NCBI GenBank assembly: GCA_905182335.1
Contig: CAJJBE010000002.1
Span: forward strand, 473,501-537,500
Direction of reading: 5' to 3'
Length of the DNA stretch: 64,000 nucleotides
From: Flavobacteriales bacterium UBA4466
Lineage (GTDB): Bacteria; Bacteroidota; Bacteroidia; Flavobacteriales_D; Crocinitomicaceae
Shown here: positions 17,578 through 27,428 of the stretch, in pieces
Layout of the letters: every line of letters begins with the position of its first letter
How positions within the stretch are numbered: the first letter of the stretch is position 1
Made by a program: the position numbers and the translations under genes
Notes under the pieces: generated by a model
Seen by the model: only the letters and a program-made list of their open reading frames with translations
The model's database searches: none
What the model was told of the DNA's origin: nothing

Positions 17578-20500
17578 CTATTTTTCGTTAAATCTAATAA
17601 GGGAGTTTAAATTTAATGATTTATTCATTAAGTTAAACTTTAGTGTAAACCGAATACGTTCTGCATAATTCACTGTTGTATATGAATTGTCAAGGTTTTT
17701 AGTCATCCAAACAGGGAGGTACAGGCCAAAAACACCTCCCATACGGATTGCTAGACCTATATTCGCTGCTGATTCCATTTCACTGTTCCCTGATCCAAAT
17801 AACCCAAGGTCAGTAAAAATACCAATGAATTTCGGGATATATGGAAGTTGGAAGTAGGTATTTGCTGTTGTCATCCAATCTGATGTAGTCCCATAGTTAG
17901 ATGTACTTCTAAATCCTCCCATATTTAAATTTCGTTGTTGTGACCAAATGCCTGATTCTTGATTTCTCCCGAAATAATACTCACTAACATATAGATCTTG
18001 CTTTCCATCTTGCCCACTTAGTGACATTCCATAAGCATAGCTTTTCTCAACATTCAATGAACTATTTAAATATTGCTTTCCTGCAAACAGGCGAATTTCC
18101 GCCCATCGTTCTTTTTTTGCTCGCATAAAACGGATTTTATAAGTCGCTTCTGCCATGATACGTCCCATTTGATCTCCATTTTTGACATTTGCCATGAACT
18201 CATTCCTTGCTTTAAAATTTATTTTATGATCTGGCTTCGATAAATTATAGTTGTATTCAATATATGCTCCTACATGTTCAATGTGTCTAGGCCCAAATTG
18301 ATCTTTTTTATAAATTGTTTGTAAGCGAATCGTTTTTACTGAAGGAGAGGCGGCTCTTCTGCTCCCTAATTTTGCAAACAAATAAGGTGCAATAGATATA
18401 AAATAGGAGTTATTATTACGGTAAGTCATATCGTTTTTAAAAGATTTAACAGAGAGACCAATTCGAGCAAGTTTTATATTCCTTTTAGGTAAACTCGTAT
18501 AGCTTATTTCCGTTACACCTGAAACAAATTGACGACCGAATGAATAAAAAGGCATAAAAAGGTATTGGACTTTATTGAAAGGTATACCGTAATTATGTAA
18601 ACCGACTCCAAGCATTAATTTATCGTAATAATTTCCAGCAATCGTTGGTGTCCAGAATATATTTGTACGATTTGATTCATTATCTCCGATAAGGAATTCA
18701 AATTTTGGTAACTCCACTTTTTTGAGTAAGCCATTGCTTCTTAATTGGTTGTTTTGTCTGTTAATTTCAGGAATATCTTTGTTTTGATCAATTACGATAT
18801 CATACTTTTTAGCATTGTTAATATAAATAGTTCTTTTTCGCTTTTCTTGTGGATCAATCCAATATGTTTTCGAAATACTATCATTTTCAATAATACTAAC
18901 GGGAATAGGTCCATTTACTTGTCCAACGTTCTTTACAGTAATTTCTGTTCCTTTAAGTGATTTTTTAGAGCTTACAATCTTGTAATCGATATGGTTGGTA
19001 GTGTTAATAAGATCATCAAACAACCATGAAAGGTCTTTTTTTGATGTTTCCTCTATTGAAACTCTCATGTCAATAGGCGAGGGGTGTTTAAATTCCCATA
19101 CAGAATAATATTCACGCATACATTTATCAAATAGTTCTTCTCCAAGATAAGCTTTCAAGTAAAAGAATATTAATCCTGTTTTTTGATACATGACAATACC
19201 ATAATTTGCTGAAGTAAATTCTGCCGAATGTGTTTCTATTGGCTGGTCTTCTCCTAGCCCTGCAATAGCACGAAAGGAAATATCAGATATGTCGTGATGA
19301 TTTAAATTATCCATGTGAAAATTTCCATTGAAAACCATATCCGACATTACTGTATTATTGGGGTATTTTGTCTGCATGTATCGCACTTCATTTAAAGTAT
19401 TCATTCCCTCATCCATCCATCCATGTAGACGCTCATTTGAGCCTAGTTGTCCGTAAAACCAATTATGGCCAACTTCATGAACTATAACAATCTCTAATTC
19501 ATTCGCACTACTTGGGTTCCCAATAACTGTAACGTTTGGATATTCCATCCCACCTCCTGCAGATATTGTTCCATCTACTGCTGTTACTTGGTTGTATGGA
19601 TAGTTTCCGTTCCAGAGCGAATAATAATAAGTTGCATCGTTGATGTATTCAATCGCATTTCTCCATAAAGAATCATTTTGAGGAGTAAATAATGCCCAAG
19701 TAGTTACACTTCGTTTTGAATTTGGTAAATCAACGTGCCCTTTTAAAACCTTATATCGTTTATCGGCAAACCATGCAAAATCATGTACATTACTCTGAGT
19801 AAATTGAATTGTTTTTAATCGTTTACTTGATTCAGGCATTATATCTAGAGTTTTCCATATTTTCCTGTACTGTTTTAATGTTTGAATTGTTTCGTTAGCT
19901 GTTTTTTCAGCTAGTACATTCATGAATTCAATTTCTGATTCTGTTTGTAAATCTCCTGTTGCACCTACTACATAATTGGATGGGAGAGTTATTTTAACAT
20001 CAAATGAACCATACTCGGAAAAGAATTCTCCTTGATTTAGATAAGGCATATGATGCCATCCATTTTCATCATAAACAGCTGGTTTAGGGTACCATTGCGT
20101 TATTTGGTAAGATTGATCAATATGTCCAAGTCTTGATATTGATCCAGAAGGAATTTTAACGGTAAACGGTGTTGATACTAGCACTCTATCACCTGTAGAT
20201 AGTGGTGAGACTAAATCTAAAATCACAATATCTTCATGATGATGAAAGCTCCAATTAACTTTTTCACCATTTATTTTAAAATCTAAACCGTCTATATTAC
20301 CTTTAATTTGATCTGAACCATAAGTTAGTTGTTGGTCACCGATATTATATTGTTGGCGAGCAAGTGCTGAATTTTTATCTTTATATGCATTAGGCCAGAT
20401 GTGAACATATATATGACTCAATGATTCAGGTGAGTTATTAATATATTCGAATTCTTCAAAACAGGTTAAGGTGTGTTTGTTGTCATCCAGAGTGACATCA

Positions 20501-20586
20501 ATTTTATAATTCACTTCTTGTTGCCAATAATCTTGAGCTTGAACAGATATATTTATTAGAATGAATGCTAGAAGTGTTAATTTCAT
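17578..20586 (-). CDS. M1-family zinc metallopeptidase with C-terminal outer-membrane barrel-like domain
   Basis: 1002 residues from the ATG at 20586, which begins a clear signal peptide (MKLTLLAFILINISVQAQ); 15 further in-frame codons lie upstream. The gluzincin site is complete: H370EVGH374 and third ligand E393 exactly 18 residues later. The usual GAMEN exopeptidase motif reads GGMEYP at 345-350. From about residue 655 to the end the sequence shows alternating polar/aromatic short strands with no long hydrophobic helix, ending RIRFTLKFNL, which looks like a beta-barrel. I infer an exported peptidase tethered in the outer membrane. It converges on the ABC-F gene 34 bases away. Confidence 0.8.
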   Translation of the reverse strand: MKLTLLAFILINISVQAQDYWQQEVNYKIDVTLDDNKHTLTCFEEFEYINNSPESLSHIYVHIWPNAYKDKNSALARQQYNIGDQQLTYGSDQIKGNIDGLDFKINGEKVNWSFHHHEDIVILDLVSPLSTGDRVLVSTPFTVKIPSGSISRLGHIDQSYQITQWYPKPAVYDENGWHHMPYLNQGEFFSEYGSFDVKITLPSNYVVGATGDLQTESEIEFMNVLAEKTANETIQTLKQYRKIWKTLDIMPESSKRLKTIQFTQSNVHDFAWFADKRYKVLKGHVDLPNSKRSVTTWALFTPQNDSLWRNAIEYINDATYYYSLWNGNYPYNQVTAVDGTISAGGGMEYPNVTVIGNPSSANELEIVIVHEVGHNWFYGQLGSNERLHGWMDEGMNTLNEVRYMQTKYPNNTVMSDMVFNGNFHMDNLNHHDISDISFRAIAGLGEDQPIETHSAEFTSANYGIVMYQKTGLIFFYLKAYLGEELFDKCMREYYSVWEFKHPSPIDMRVSIEETSKKDLSWLFDDLINTTNHIDYKIVSSKKSLKGTEITVKNVGQVNGPIPVSIIENDSISKTYWIDPQEKRKRTIYINNAKKYDIVIDQNKDIPEINRQNNQLRSNGLLKKVELPKFEFLIGDNESNRTNIFWTPTIAGNYYDKLMLGVGLHNYGIPFNKVQYLFMPFYSFGRQFVSGVTEISYTSLPKRNIKLARIGLSVKSFKNDMTYRNNNSYFISIAPYLFAKLGSRRAASPSVKTIRLQTIYKKDQFGPRHIEHVGAYIEYNYNLSKPDHKINFKARNEFMANVKNGDQMGRIMAEATYKIRFMRAKKERWAEIRLFAGKQYLNSSLNVEKSYAYGMSLSGQDGKQDLYVSEYYFGRNQESGIWSQQRNLNMGGFRSTSNYGTTSDWMTTANTYFQLPYIPKFIGIFTDLGLFGSGNSEMESAANIGLAIRMGGVFGLYLPVWMTKNLDNSYTTVNYAERIRFTLKFNLMNKSLNLNSLIRFNEK

Positions 20587-20696
20587 AGGGTTTTTTAAAA
20601 AAATAATAAGTAAAGGTGTTAAATACAACAATACGCTTAATGGCGTAATTTAAAATGGCACAAAAAAAGCACATGAAAGTCTCTTATATATGAAAG

Positions 20697-23600
20697 TTAT
20701 TGCTTTATAATCCGAGCTGTTTTTATATTACCATTTTGGTATGTTATTACTTGATAAAAACCAGGATTATAATTTTTTCCAATACTCACTTCTGTCTCTT
20801 GGATTAAGTCAACTAATCTACTTTCAATTAATCTACCTGTTCCATCGTAAACTAATAGTGATACTAGAGAGCTGGCATCATGAGAAGTGATATGGAGTAT
20901 TGTTGCATCAATGAATGGATTAGGAGAAGATGTTATCTCGAAAACGATTTCTTCTTGCTGATTGAAGTTCTTATTATTATTTATACTGATAGCTGTGCCA
21001 GGGGTTGTTATTGTGCAAACTGATCCATAAGGATTCATTATGCCATTTACTGTTACGGAAACATCGACATCGTATGTTAAATTGATACTTAATGCGAAAT
21101 TAGACAAGCCTACGGTTCTATAGGGATGATCATAAATCATAGTGTCAGTACCATTGATGAATCTAAATCTGTAATTAGTCGCTCCAGAAAAAACATCCGC
21201 TTTAATATAACTAGTCAATGAGGGCACCGTAATGTTACAATAAATGACTTCCAATTGCGTAGTTGTAATCGGTGTTATGAGCGTGCATATGGTACTGTAC
21301 TGGCCTAAAGTACTACCTTGTATTATAGCAACGTCAACAAAATACAATGTAGTTTCGGTTAGAGCAAAATTCGACAAATTAACAGTTCTAAAAGGTGCGT
21401 CATAGGTCATTGTATCAGTTCCATTAATAAATCTAAATCTATAGCCATCTGCTCCAATTACAGCATCGGCCTGGATACTACTAGTTAATGAATTAGGCGT
21501 GCTACCACAGTGTGTAGTAGTTAGTTGTGTTGTTGGAAAAGGCGGCGTAGTGACAGAACAAACGGTTCCGTATTGACCTATCAAGCTATTTATTATTACG
21601 GCAACATCAACATTGTACGTCACATCACTAATCAAATTAAGATTTGATAAATTGATAGTTCTATAAGGAACATCATAGGTCATTGTATCAACGCCATTAA
21701 TAAACCTGAATCTGTAGGCACTAGCGCCTGTAGCAGCAATAGCTTTAATAGAGCTAGTTAATGTTGAGACTGTTATACCGCAGTAGGTTGGTGTTAATTG
21801 CGTAGTAGGAAAATCTGGGGTTGTTATAGTACATACGGGGCCATAAGAACCTATGGTAGCACCTATTGTTACTGCAACATCAACATTATATATTGTATTA
21901 GATATTAAATCAAAATTTGATAAATTCACAGTTCTAAAAGGAACATCATAAGTCATAGTATCAGGACCATAAATGAATCTAAACCTGTAATTAGTTGCCC
22001 CAATAACAGCAACAGCTTTTATCTCACTAACTAATGAATTGATAGTACTGCCACAGAAAAATGCTGACAGCTGCGTAATTGTTGTAGGAGTTTGGACTGT
22101 ACAAACAGGTCCAAAGAGACCCATAATATTGTTTACCGTCACTGCAACATCAACATTGTATATTAGATCGTTGACTAAAGGTAAATTAGATAAACTTATA
22201 GTTCTGAAGGGAGCATCATAAATTATAGTATCAGTTCCATTAATAAATCTAAATCTATAGCCATTTGCTCCAATTACAGCAGAAGTCTGAATACTACTTG
22301 TTAGAGAATTAATGATGGTCCCGCAGTAGATAAGCTCCAGCTGGCTAGTTGGAAGTGGAGTTGTTACCGTACAGACTATTCCAAATGGCCCTATATTTGG
22401 AGTAATTATAACAGCAACATCAACATTGTATGTTATATCGTTAATTAATGTAAAATTTGATAAAGCCACAGTTCTATAGGGGGCATCATATATAATTGTA
22501 TCTGTTCCATTGATGAATCTAAATCTATAAGCAGTTGCGCCTACTGCAGCGTCTGCTTTAATACTGCCTGTTAGAGAGTCAAGTATTATTCCACAATAAG
22601 CAGTCTCTAGTTGTGTAGTAGGGAAATATTGAGTTGTTATTGTGCAAAGGGGTCCAAAAGGACCAGTACTACTTCCAATAATTACAGCAACATCTACAAT
22701 ATAGATTGTTCCATCGTTTAAATTAAAATTGGATAATGATACAGTTCTAAAAGGTGCATCATAAGTCATAGTATCGATACCATCACGAAATCTAAATCTA
22801 TAACCAGTTGCTGAGGCAATAGCGTCAGCTTTGATGCTGCTACTTAATGAACTAGGTGTGCTTCCACAGTAAATTGTTTCTAACTGTGTAATTGGAAAAC
22901 TGGGAGTAGTTAGTGTACAAACTGTACCATAGACACCTATGATACCACTTACGGTTACAGCAAGATCAACACTGTACGTTATATCATGAGATAAATTAAT
23001 AAGGCTTAAGGGTAAGGATCTGAAAGGGCGGTCAACTATTATTGTGTCTGTTCCATTAATAAATCGAAATCTATAGTTACTTGCACTAGCAACAGCATCT
23101 GCTTTAATTAAATCATTTAAGCTGGTAGTTGAAGTATTGCAACTCACGGCTTCCAATTGTGTTGTTGGAACAATAATAGTTGTTGTGAATTCAACAGGTC
23201 CAGTCCAATTACTCTCATTAATACCGCAATCAGATTGAATGTAGGCTTCATATGTTGTTGAAGCTGAAAGTCCGATTATAGAGTTTGCTGTGTTTCCTGT
23301 TCCGGTAATTTGAGTTCCACTTCCTATGGTAAATCCAATAAGACCGTATTCTATATTGTATAGATCAGAAATTGAATTGTTAATCCAATTTAAATTTGCA
23401 GAGGATTCATTTATATCACTTGCATTAAAGTTTGATGGAGTTGTGCATTCAGGGGAACAATCTGTATCAAAAGAAGATTGCGGGTCAATATTTGTCCAAT
23501 TAGCTGATGACCAATTAGAATCATCAACTTCAATACAATAAAGATTAGGATTATTTATTGAGTAAAAAATACTCATATTAATATTGTTCCCATTTTTAAG

Positions 23601-24422
23601 ATTTAAGCTTGTGAGTTGATTGCTCTCAGAAAATAATTCAGTTAAGGCGATATTATTACTTAGATCTAAATTTATTAGTTGATTATTTTGACAACCCAAA
23701 ATAGATAAGGCTGTAAAGTCTTCAATACCAGTTAAGTCAGCTATATATTTATTATTAATATCTAAAGACATTACCGTATTAATATTCGTAGTCAGCACAT
23801 AATCATCTAAGAAGCTATCATATCCTAAATCAATTAATGCTTGTTCAAAATTATTGTCAGGAACATAGGTATACCCTAATTCTAAAGAACAAGTAGTAGC
23901 AAATGAAGCCCAAGAATCAATAGTTATCCAATTATTCGTTGACCATGCAGGGTCATCAACAGCAATACAAGAAAGGTTAAGATTTCCTATCGCATAAAAA
24001 AGTGTTAAATTACTATTGTTTCCATTTCTTAAATCAAGACTTGTTAGCTGATTATTATGACAAAAAAGTCCAGTTAGATTAGTATTGTTAGTTATATCAA
24101 GACTTGTTAGCTGATTATTATAGCAAAATAAAGAAGTTAAAGCATTATTAGTACTTAAATCAAGGCTTGTGAGTTGATTGTAGTAGCAATGTAAAGAAGT
24201 TAAAGCAGTGAAACCCTCTATCCCTGTTAAGTCATATATAGATTCATTGTTAATATCTAAAGATGTTACTGTATTAATATTGGCGGTAATAACAGAATCA
24301 TCTATTAGGTTATCATATCCTAAATCAACTAGTGCCTGTTCAAAATTATTGTCAGGGACATATGTTTTTTGCCCCAATGATAGAATTGGAATAAACAGTA
24401 ATAGGATAAGTGTATTTTTCAT
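20697..24422 (-). CDS. T9SS type A sorting-domain protein with LRR, FN3 and eight YRFRF repeats
   Basis: 1241 residues from the ATG at 24422, where the signal peptide MKNTLILLLFIPILSLGQ begins. Order: two LRR blocks (each opening YVPDNNFEQAL and ending in a Cys-bearing cap), one fibronectin type III domain (PSNFNASDINESSANLNW), eight tandem ~90-residue modules, and a type A sorting domain with SPNPF and a final GFYQVITYQNGNIKTARIIKQ. It should be secreted by T9SS and anchored on the surface. Similar TQL...YRFRF...VCT(I/V)TTP modules occur in other Bacteroidota surface proteins as far as I recall; their ligand is unknown. Confidence 0.88.
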   Translation of the reverse strand: MKNTLILLLFIPILSLGQKTYVPDNNFEQALVDLGYDNLIDDSVITANINTVTSLDINNESIYDLTGIEGFTALTSLHCYYNQLTSLDLSTNNALTSLFCYNNQLTSLDITNNTNLTGLFCHNNQLTSLDLRNGNNSNLTLFYAIGNLNLSCIAVDDPAWSTNNWITIDSWASFATTCSLELGYTYVPDNNFEQALIDLGYDSFLDDYVLTTNINTVMSLDINNKYIADLTGIEDFTALSILGCQNNQLINLDLSNNIALTELFSESNQLTSLNLKNGNNINMSIFYSINNPNLYCIEVDDSNWSSANWTNIDPQSSFDTDCSPECTTPSNFNASDINESSANLNWINNSISDLYNIEYGLIGFTIGSGTQITGTGNTANSIIGLSASTTYEAYIQSDCGINESNWTGPVEFTTTIIVPTTQLEAVSCNTSTTSLNDLIKADAVASASNYRFRFINGTDTIIVDRPFRSLPLSLINLSHDITYSVDLAVTVSGIIGVYGTVCTLTTPSFPITQLETIYCGSTPSSLSSSIKADAIASATGYRFRFRDGIDTMTYDAPFRTVSLSNFNLNDGTIYIVDVAVIIGSSTGPFGPLCTITTQYFPTTQLETAYCGIILDSLTGSIKADAAVGATAYRFRFINGTDTIIYDAPYRTVALSNFTLINDITYNVDVAVIITPNIGPFGIVCTVTTPLPTSQLELIYCGTIINSLTSSIQTSAVIGANGYRFRFINGTDTIIYDAPFRTISLSNLPLVNDLIYNVDVAVTVNNIMGLFGPVCTVQTPTTITQLSAFFCGSTINSLVSEIKAVAVIGATNYRFRFIYGPDTMTYDVPFRTVNLSNFDLISNTIYNVDVAVTIGATIGSYGPVCTITTPDFPTTQLTPTYCGITVSTLTSSIKAIAATGASAYRFRFINGVDTMTYDVPYRTINLSNLNLISDVTYNVDVAVIINSLIGQYGTVCSVTTPPFPTTQLTTTHCGSTPNSLTSSIQADAVIGADGYRFRFINGTDTMTYDAPFRTVNLSNFALTETTLYFVDVAIIQGSTLGQYSTICTLITPITTTQLEVIYCNITVPSLTSYIKADVFSGATNYRFRFINGTDTMIYDHPYRTVGLSNFALSINLTYDVDVSVTVNGIMNPYGSVCTITTPGTAISINNNKNFNQQEEIVFEITSSPNPFIDATILHITSHDASSLVSLLVYDGTGRLIESRLVDLIQETEVSIGKNYNPGFYQVITYQNGNIKTARIIKQ
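20994..23165 (-). repeat. eight tandem ~272-bp modules encoding YRFRF domains
   Basis: Eight consecutive modules of about 90 residues, each with TTQL near the start, a Cys, YRFRFxNGxDT, (Y/V)D-P-(F/Y)R, LSN, Y-VDVAV and G-(Y/F)G-VCT near the end. Divergence between copies is high at the DNA level, so the array is old compared with the 693-bp duplication at 1-1013. Confidence 0.85.
24033..24121 (-). repeat. 63-bp LRR-encoding direct repeat
   Basis: A 26-base segment at 24033-24058 recurs exactly at 24096-24121. The 63-base spacing equals 21 residues, one leucine-rich repeat (CxNNQLTSLD pattern). A more diverged third copy follows near 24160. Confidence 0.75.
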
Positions 24423-24562
24423 GTTTAGAGCACTAAGACACAATTAATTTACAAAATATTTTCGTAATCATGGCAAACTATGCCTAAGTTTAAGTAAAAC
24501 AGGTAGTTATGTTATTAGACGTAATAAATTTATAAATAATGGGGTATTCCTAAATCTGACTT

Positions 24563-26089
24563 TTAGTTCATTTTCTCATCTTCCTTCTCATCCTCGGGTG
24601 GATATATCTTTTCAAGATCGCTTTTCTTTTGAAGACGATCAATCAGATCTTCCAATTGAGAGACACTTAAACTCTTTGCAATTATTTTATTCTTTTGATC
24701 AAGAACAAATACTTTTGGTGTAGCATAGATATCATACGTCTGCTGATAATTCAATGCCTCTAAAGTTGTGTGTTTTGGGACAAATTGGCCTGCATCTTCC
24801 GTAGCTGCTTTAAATAATTTATCTGTTACAGCAACATTGATGAATTCTAAATTATTCTTTTTAACATAGTTCTTCCATTTCTCAAACTCATCTCCAATCG
24901 CTTTTCCAACGGCAAAAATTTCAACATTTCTATCTCGAAACTTGCGTTCATATAAAACCTGAAGTTTTGGTGTTATTTTTTTGCAATGACCACAGTTTGG
25001 ATCCCAGAAGTAAAGTATTTTATATTCACTTTGTAAGCTGTAGAAATCTTTCCATGTAACATCTGAAGTGTCTCTAAGTGATATATTGGGTGCAATAGCA
25101 CCCATTACAAGGTTTTTTTGAGTATTAACTTTTTCGCAAAGCGTTTTCAATTTTTCTTCCTTCATCCAGAAAGCTAAAGCATTACCTTCAGCATTACGTG
25201 CACAGTAATAGCGATCGCCCATCATTACGAATACTTTATCCATTCCCATGATTTTACTTTTCTCATACGAACTAGTAATCCATGAAACGGTATACTGGAA
25301 CAGTTCGCTTTTCGGATTTAATTGATCACATAAATCAAAAGCGTAGTGTAGCACCGTGTCCCAATGTTGAATCATCATACTTTCACTAAAATAGTTCTCT
25401 AGTTTTTTGTGATAGATCGGTGTTCTGACTAGACGGTCATCCTGTAAATCGATATTATCAAAATAGTGTTGTCTGAAATAAAGAAACCTGAGGTTTGGAT
25501 CAACAGTAATTTCTGCCTCGCTTATTGGTGCTTCAGGAATAACTACATCCATAGACAGTTTTACAATTCTAGAAACTAACTTATCCCAGTGATTTGCTAC
25601 AATATCTTTCTGATAGTTAATTACGTTTGCCGTTTTTTGATTTATTTTCTCTGTGAATACTTTATAATCAGGAGAATTAACAGCAAAAGCTTTTCGCTGT
25701 TCTACCAATTGATTCGCAATTGTTCTTTCAGAGTTGATGTATTTAACATAAGCGCTAAAGACTTTGTTTTCTTCAGATTTTTTAACATTTGCAGTTCCCA
25801 TTAAATCAGTATAACTTGCTTCGATTGTTACATCTTCATTGTTGTATATAAATTCAAGCATTTTTTGGCCAGGTAAGAATAACGCCAAAATCCCAGACTT
25901 TTGTTTAGAGCCGTCAAACTTAATATAGCCGTTTTTCATTTCAGCAGTATCTGCATAATACAAACGTTTCCCATAGTATCGCACAAGATTTACTGTTGTA
26001 TCCTTAAGCCCTTCAACCTTAAATTTCAAGGTTTGGCCAAAGGCCATTGACGTTGTGAATAATAGTGTAAATAGAAATAGTGCTTTCAT
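24563..26089 (-). CDS. exported thioredoxin-fold (redoxin/TlpA-like) protein with DUF4369/DUF5106-like N-terminus
   Basis: 508 residues with signal peptide MKALFLFTLLFTTSMAFGQ. The first ~110 residues are a beta-rich region like DUF4369; a helical middle region follows; the last ~170 residues hold a thioredoxin fold with redox pair CGHC in FWDPNCGHCKKITP and the cis-Pro region YATPKVFVLD. The C-terminal tail is very acidic/basic (PPEDEKEDEKMN). Likely a periplasmic thiol oxidoreductase; substrates unknown. Confidence 0.83.
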   Translation of the reverse strand: MKALFLFTLLFTTSMAFGQTLKFKVEGLKDTTVNLVRYYGKRLYYADTAEMKNGYIKFDGSKQKSGILALFLPGQKMLEFIYNNEDVTIEASYTDLMGTANVKKSEENKVFSAYVKYINSERTIANQLVEQRKAFAVNSPDYKVFTEKINQKTANVINYQKDIVANHWDKLVSRIVKLSMDVVIPEAPISEAEITVDPNLRFLYFRQHYFDNIDLQDDRLVRTPIYHKKLENYFSESMMIQHWDTVLHYAFDLCDQLNPKSELFQYTVSWITSSYEKSKIMGMDKVFVMMGDRYYCARNAEGNALAFWMKEEKLKTLCEKVNTQKNLVMGAIAPNISLRDTSDVTWKDFYSLQSEYKILYFWDPNCGHCKKITPKLQVLYERKFRDRNVEIFAVGKAIGDEFEKWKNYVKKNNLEFINVAVTDKLFKAATEDAGQFVPKHTTLEALNYQQTYDIYATPKVFVLDQKNKIIAKSLSVSQLEDLIDRLQKKSDLEKIYPPEDEKEDEKMN

Positions 26090-26164
26090 AGTTTTTTACT
26101 TTAAATATATTCTTATCATTGGTTAAATCTAAATATCTACATTAGATTAACATTTCTTTAACGT

Positions 26165-26438
26165 CTAGTATTCTTTATAGATGCCTTTATTTGAAATGAA
26201 ATAACTAGCTAATATAAATAAAACATACGCGAGTAAAAGTGCTCCTAAGCTACCAAATGTAATCCTTTCTAAGACCAATAGAAGTTGTTGTGAATATTGA
26301 TTTCCCTTTTCCGCTAGATGCATTCAATATGACACGCTTCCCTTTATTAAGTTCTATGAGATTACCCCAGAGGCTATCGGAACTCTTATTAATTGATTCT
26401 AATGGATGAGGTATAACGTTATTGAGTGTTATTTTCAT
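26165..26438 (-). pseudogene. relic of an ABC-transporter locus: ATPase N-terminus joined out of frame to a membrane-protein tail
   Basis: From the ATG at 26438 the frame reads like the start of an ABC ATPase: MKITLNNVIPHPLESI, then a P-loop-like LNASSGKGKS at about residues 37-46, and soon stops at 26250. In the overlapping +1 frame (open from 26323 to the stop at 26165) the sequence reads LLVLERITFGSLGALLLAYV and then FILASYFISNKGIYKEY, a typical transmembrane C-terminus. Everything expected between (Q loop, signature, Walker B, most of a permease) is missing. The simplest reading is an internal deletion fusing two genes. The family of the membrane tail is not certain. Confidence 0.6.
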
Positions 26439-26491
26439 GAATAATTCTTTCCTTGGAAGATTCAATAACCATTCCAAATTCATATTTATGC

Positions 26492-27428
26492 TTATAGGGT
26501 AGAATTAAATTTTTTCAAAATTGCCTCTATCATTTTTGAATTATCATCAAAATCAATCCAAACTGCATCTTGGTGCCTTCTGAACCAAGTTAATTGACGT
26601 TTTGCGTACCTTCTTGTGTTTTGCTTTATTTTATCAGCAGCTTCTTCTAATGTAAAATCTCCATCTAAATATTCGAATATTTCTTGGTATCCAACAGTAT
26701 TTAGGGTTGTTAATCCCCGATATTGTATTACAGATTTCGCCTCTTCAATTAATCCTGATTCAATCATTAAGTCGACGCGTAAATTGATTCGATCGTACAA
26801 CGCTTTTCGATTGTGATTAATTACATATTTATGGATCTGAAATTCACGTTTATTTGGTGTTGATTTCCGTAATTCTGAATATGATTTCCCTGTAATTCTA
26901 ATGACCTCAATTGCACGAATAATACGCATTGGATTATTCTTATCAATTGTTTTGAAGTATTCTGGATCCTTACTTTTCAACTCATCGAGTAGCGGTAGAG
27001 TCCCATAGTCGTCATACTCTATCTGAATTTGTTTCTTTACATTTATGTCTGTTGGGATACTATCCAGTCCATTACATAAAGCGTCGATGAACATACCTGA
27101 ACCTCCAACGAGAATAGCAACATCATTTGAGTAAAAAATACCCTCTAAAATTTGTAATCCTTCTTTTTCAAACTTAGCAGAGCTAACCTCATCTGTTACT
27201 GAATGTGAGTTGATAAAGTAGTGGTGAATACCAGCCTGTTCTTCCAATATTGGTTTAGCCGTACCAATTTCTAATTCTTTATAGAATTGTCTTGAATCGG
27301 CAGAAAGAATAGATGTATTAAAATGTTTAGCCAACTCTATGCTAAGTGACGTTTTACCGCTAGCGGTAGGTCCTTCTATGACGATTAGATTTTTGATGCT
27401 TTTTTTTAGTAAAAATAGTAAGTATCAT
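26492..27428 (-). CDS. miaA: tRNA dimethylallyltransferase MiaA, with a frameshift in an A8 run near its start
   Basis: Modifies A37 of tRNAs reading U-starting codons using DMAPP. Conserved segments are ILSADSRQFYKELEIGTAKP, HHYFINSHSV, LVGGSGMFIDAL and the C-terminal RYAKRQLTWFRRH. The P-loop IEGPTASGKTS is encoded in frame upstream of the first usable in-frame start codon (TTG at 27334), with no ATG, GTG or TTG before the preceding stop. An ATG at 27428, overlapping the upstream gene's TGA as ATGA, is one base out of phase. The switch lies at eight A residues (T run at 27400-27407). With seven A's the protein would begin MILTIFTKKSIKNLIVIEG and be normal. Confidence 0.85.

Noticed and set aside
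20994-23165. Regular ~272-bp repeats considered as a CRISPR or satellite array
   Set aside because: They stay in one reading frame, diverge at third positions and encode a protein module; no short identical repeats with unique spacers.
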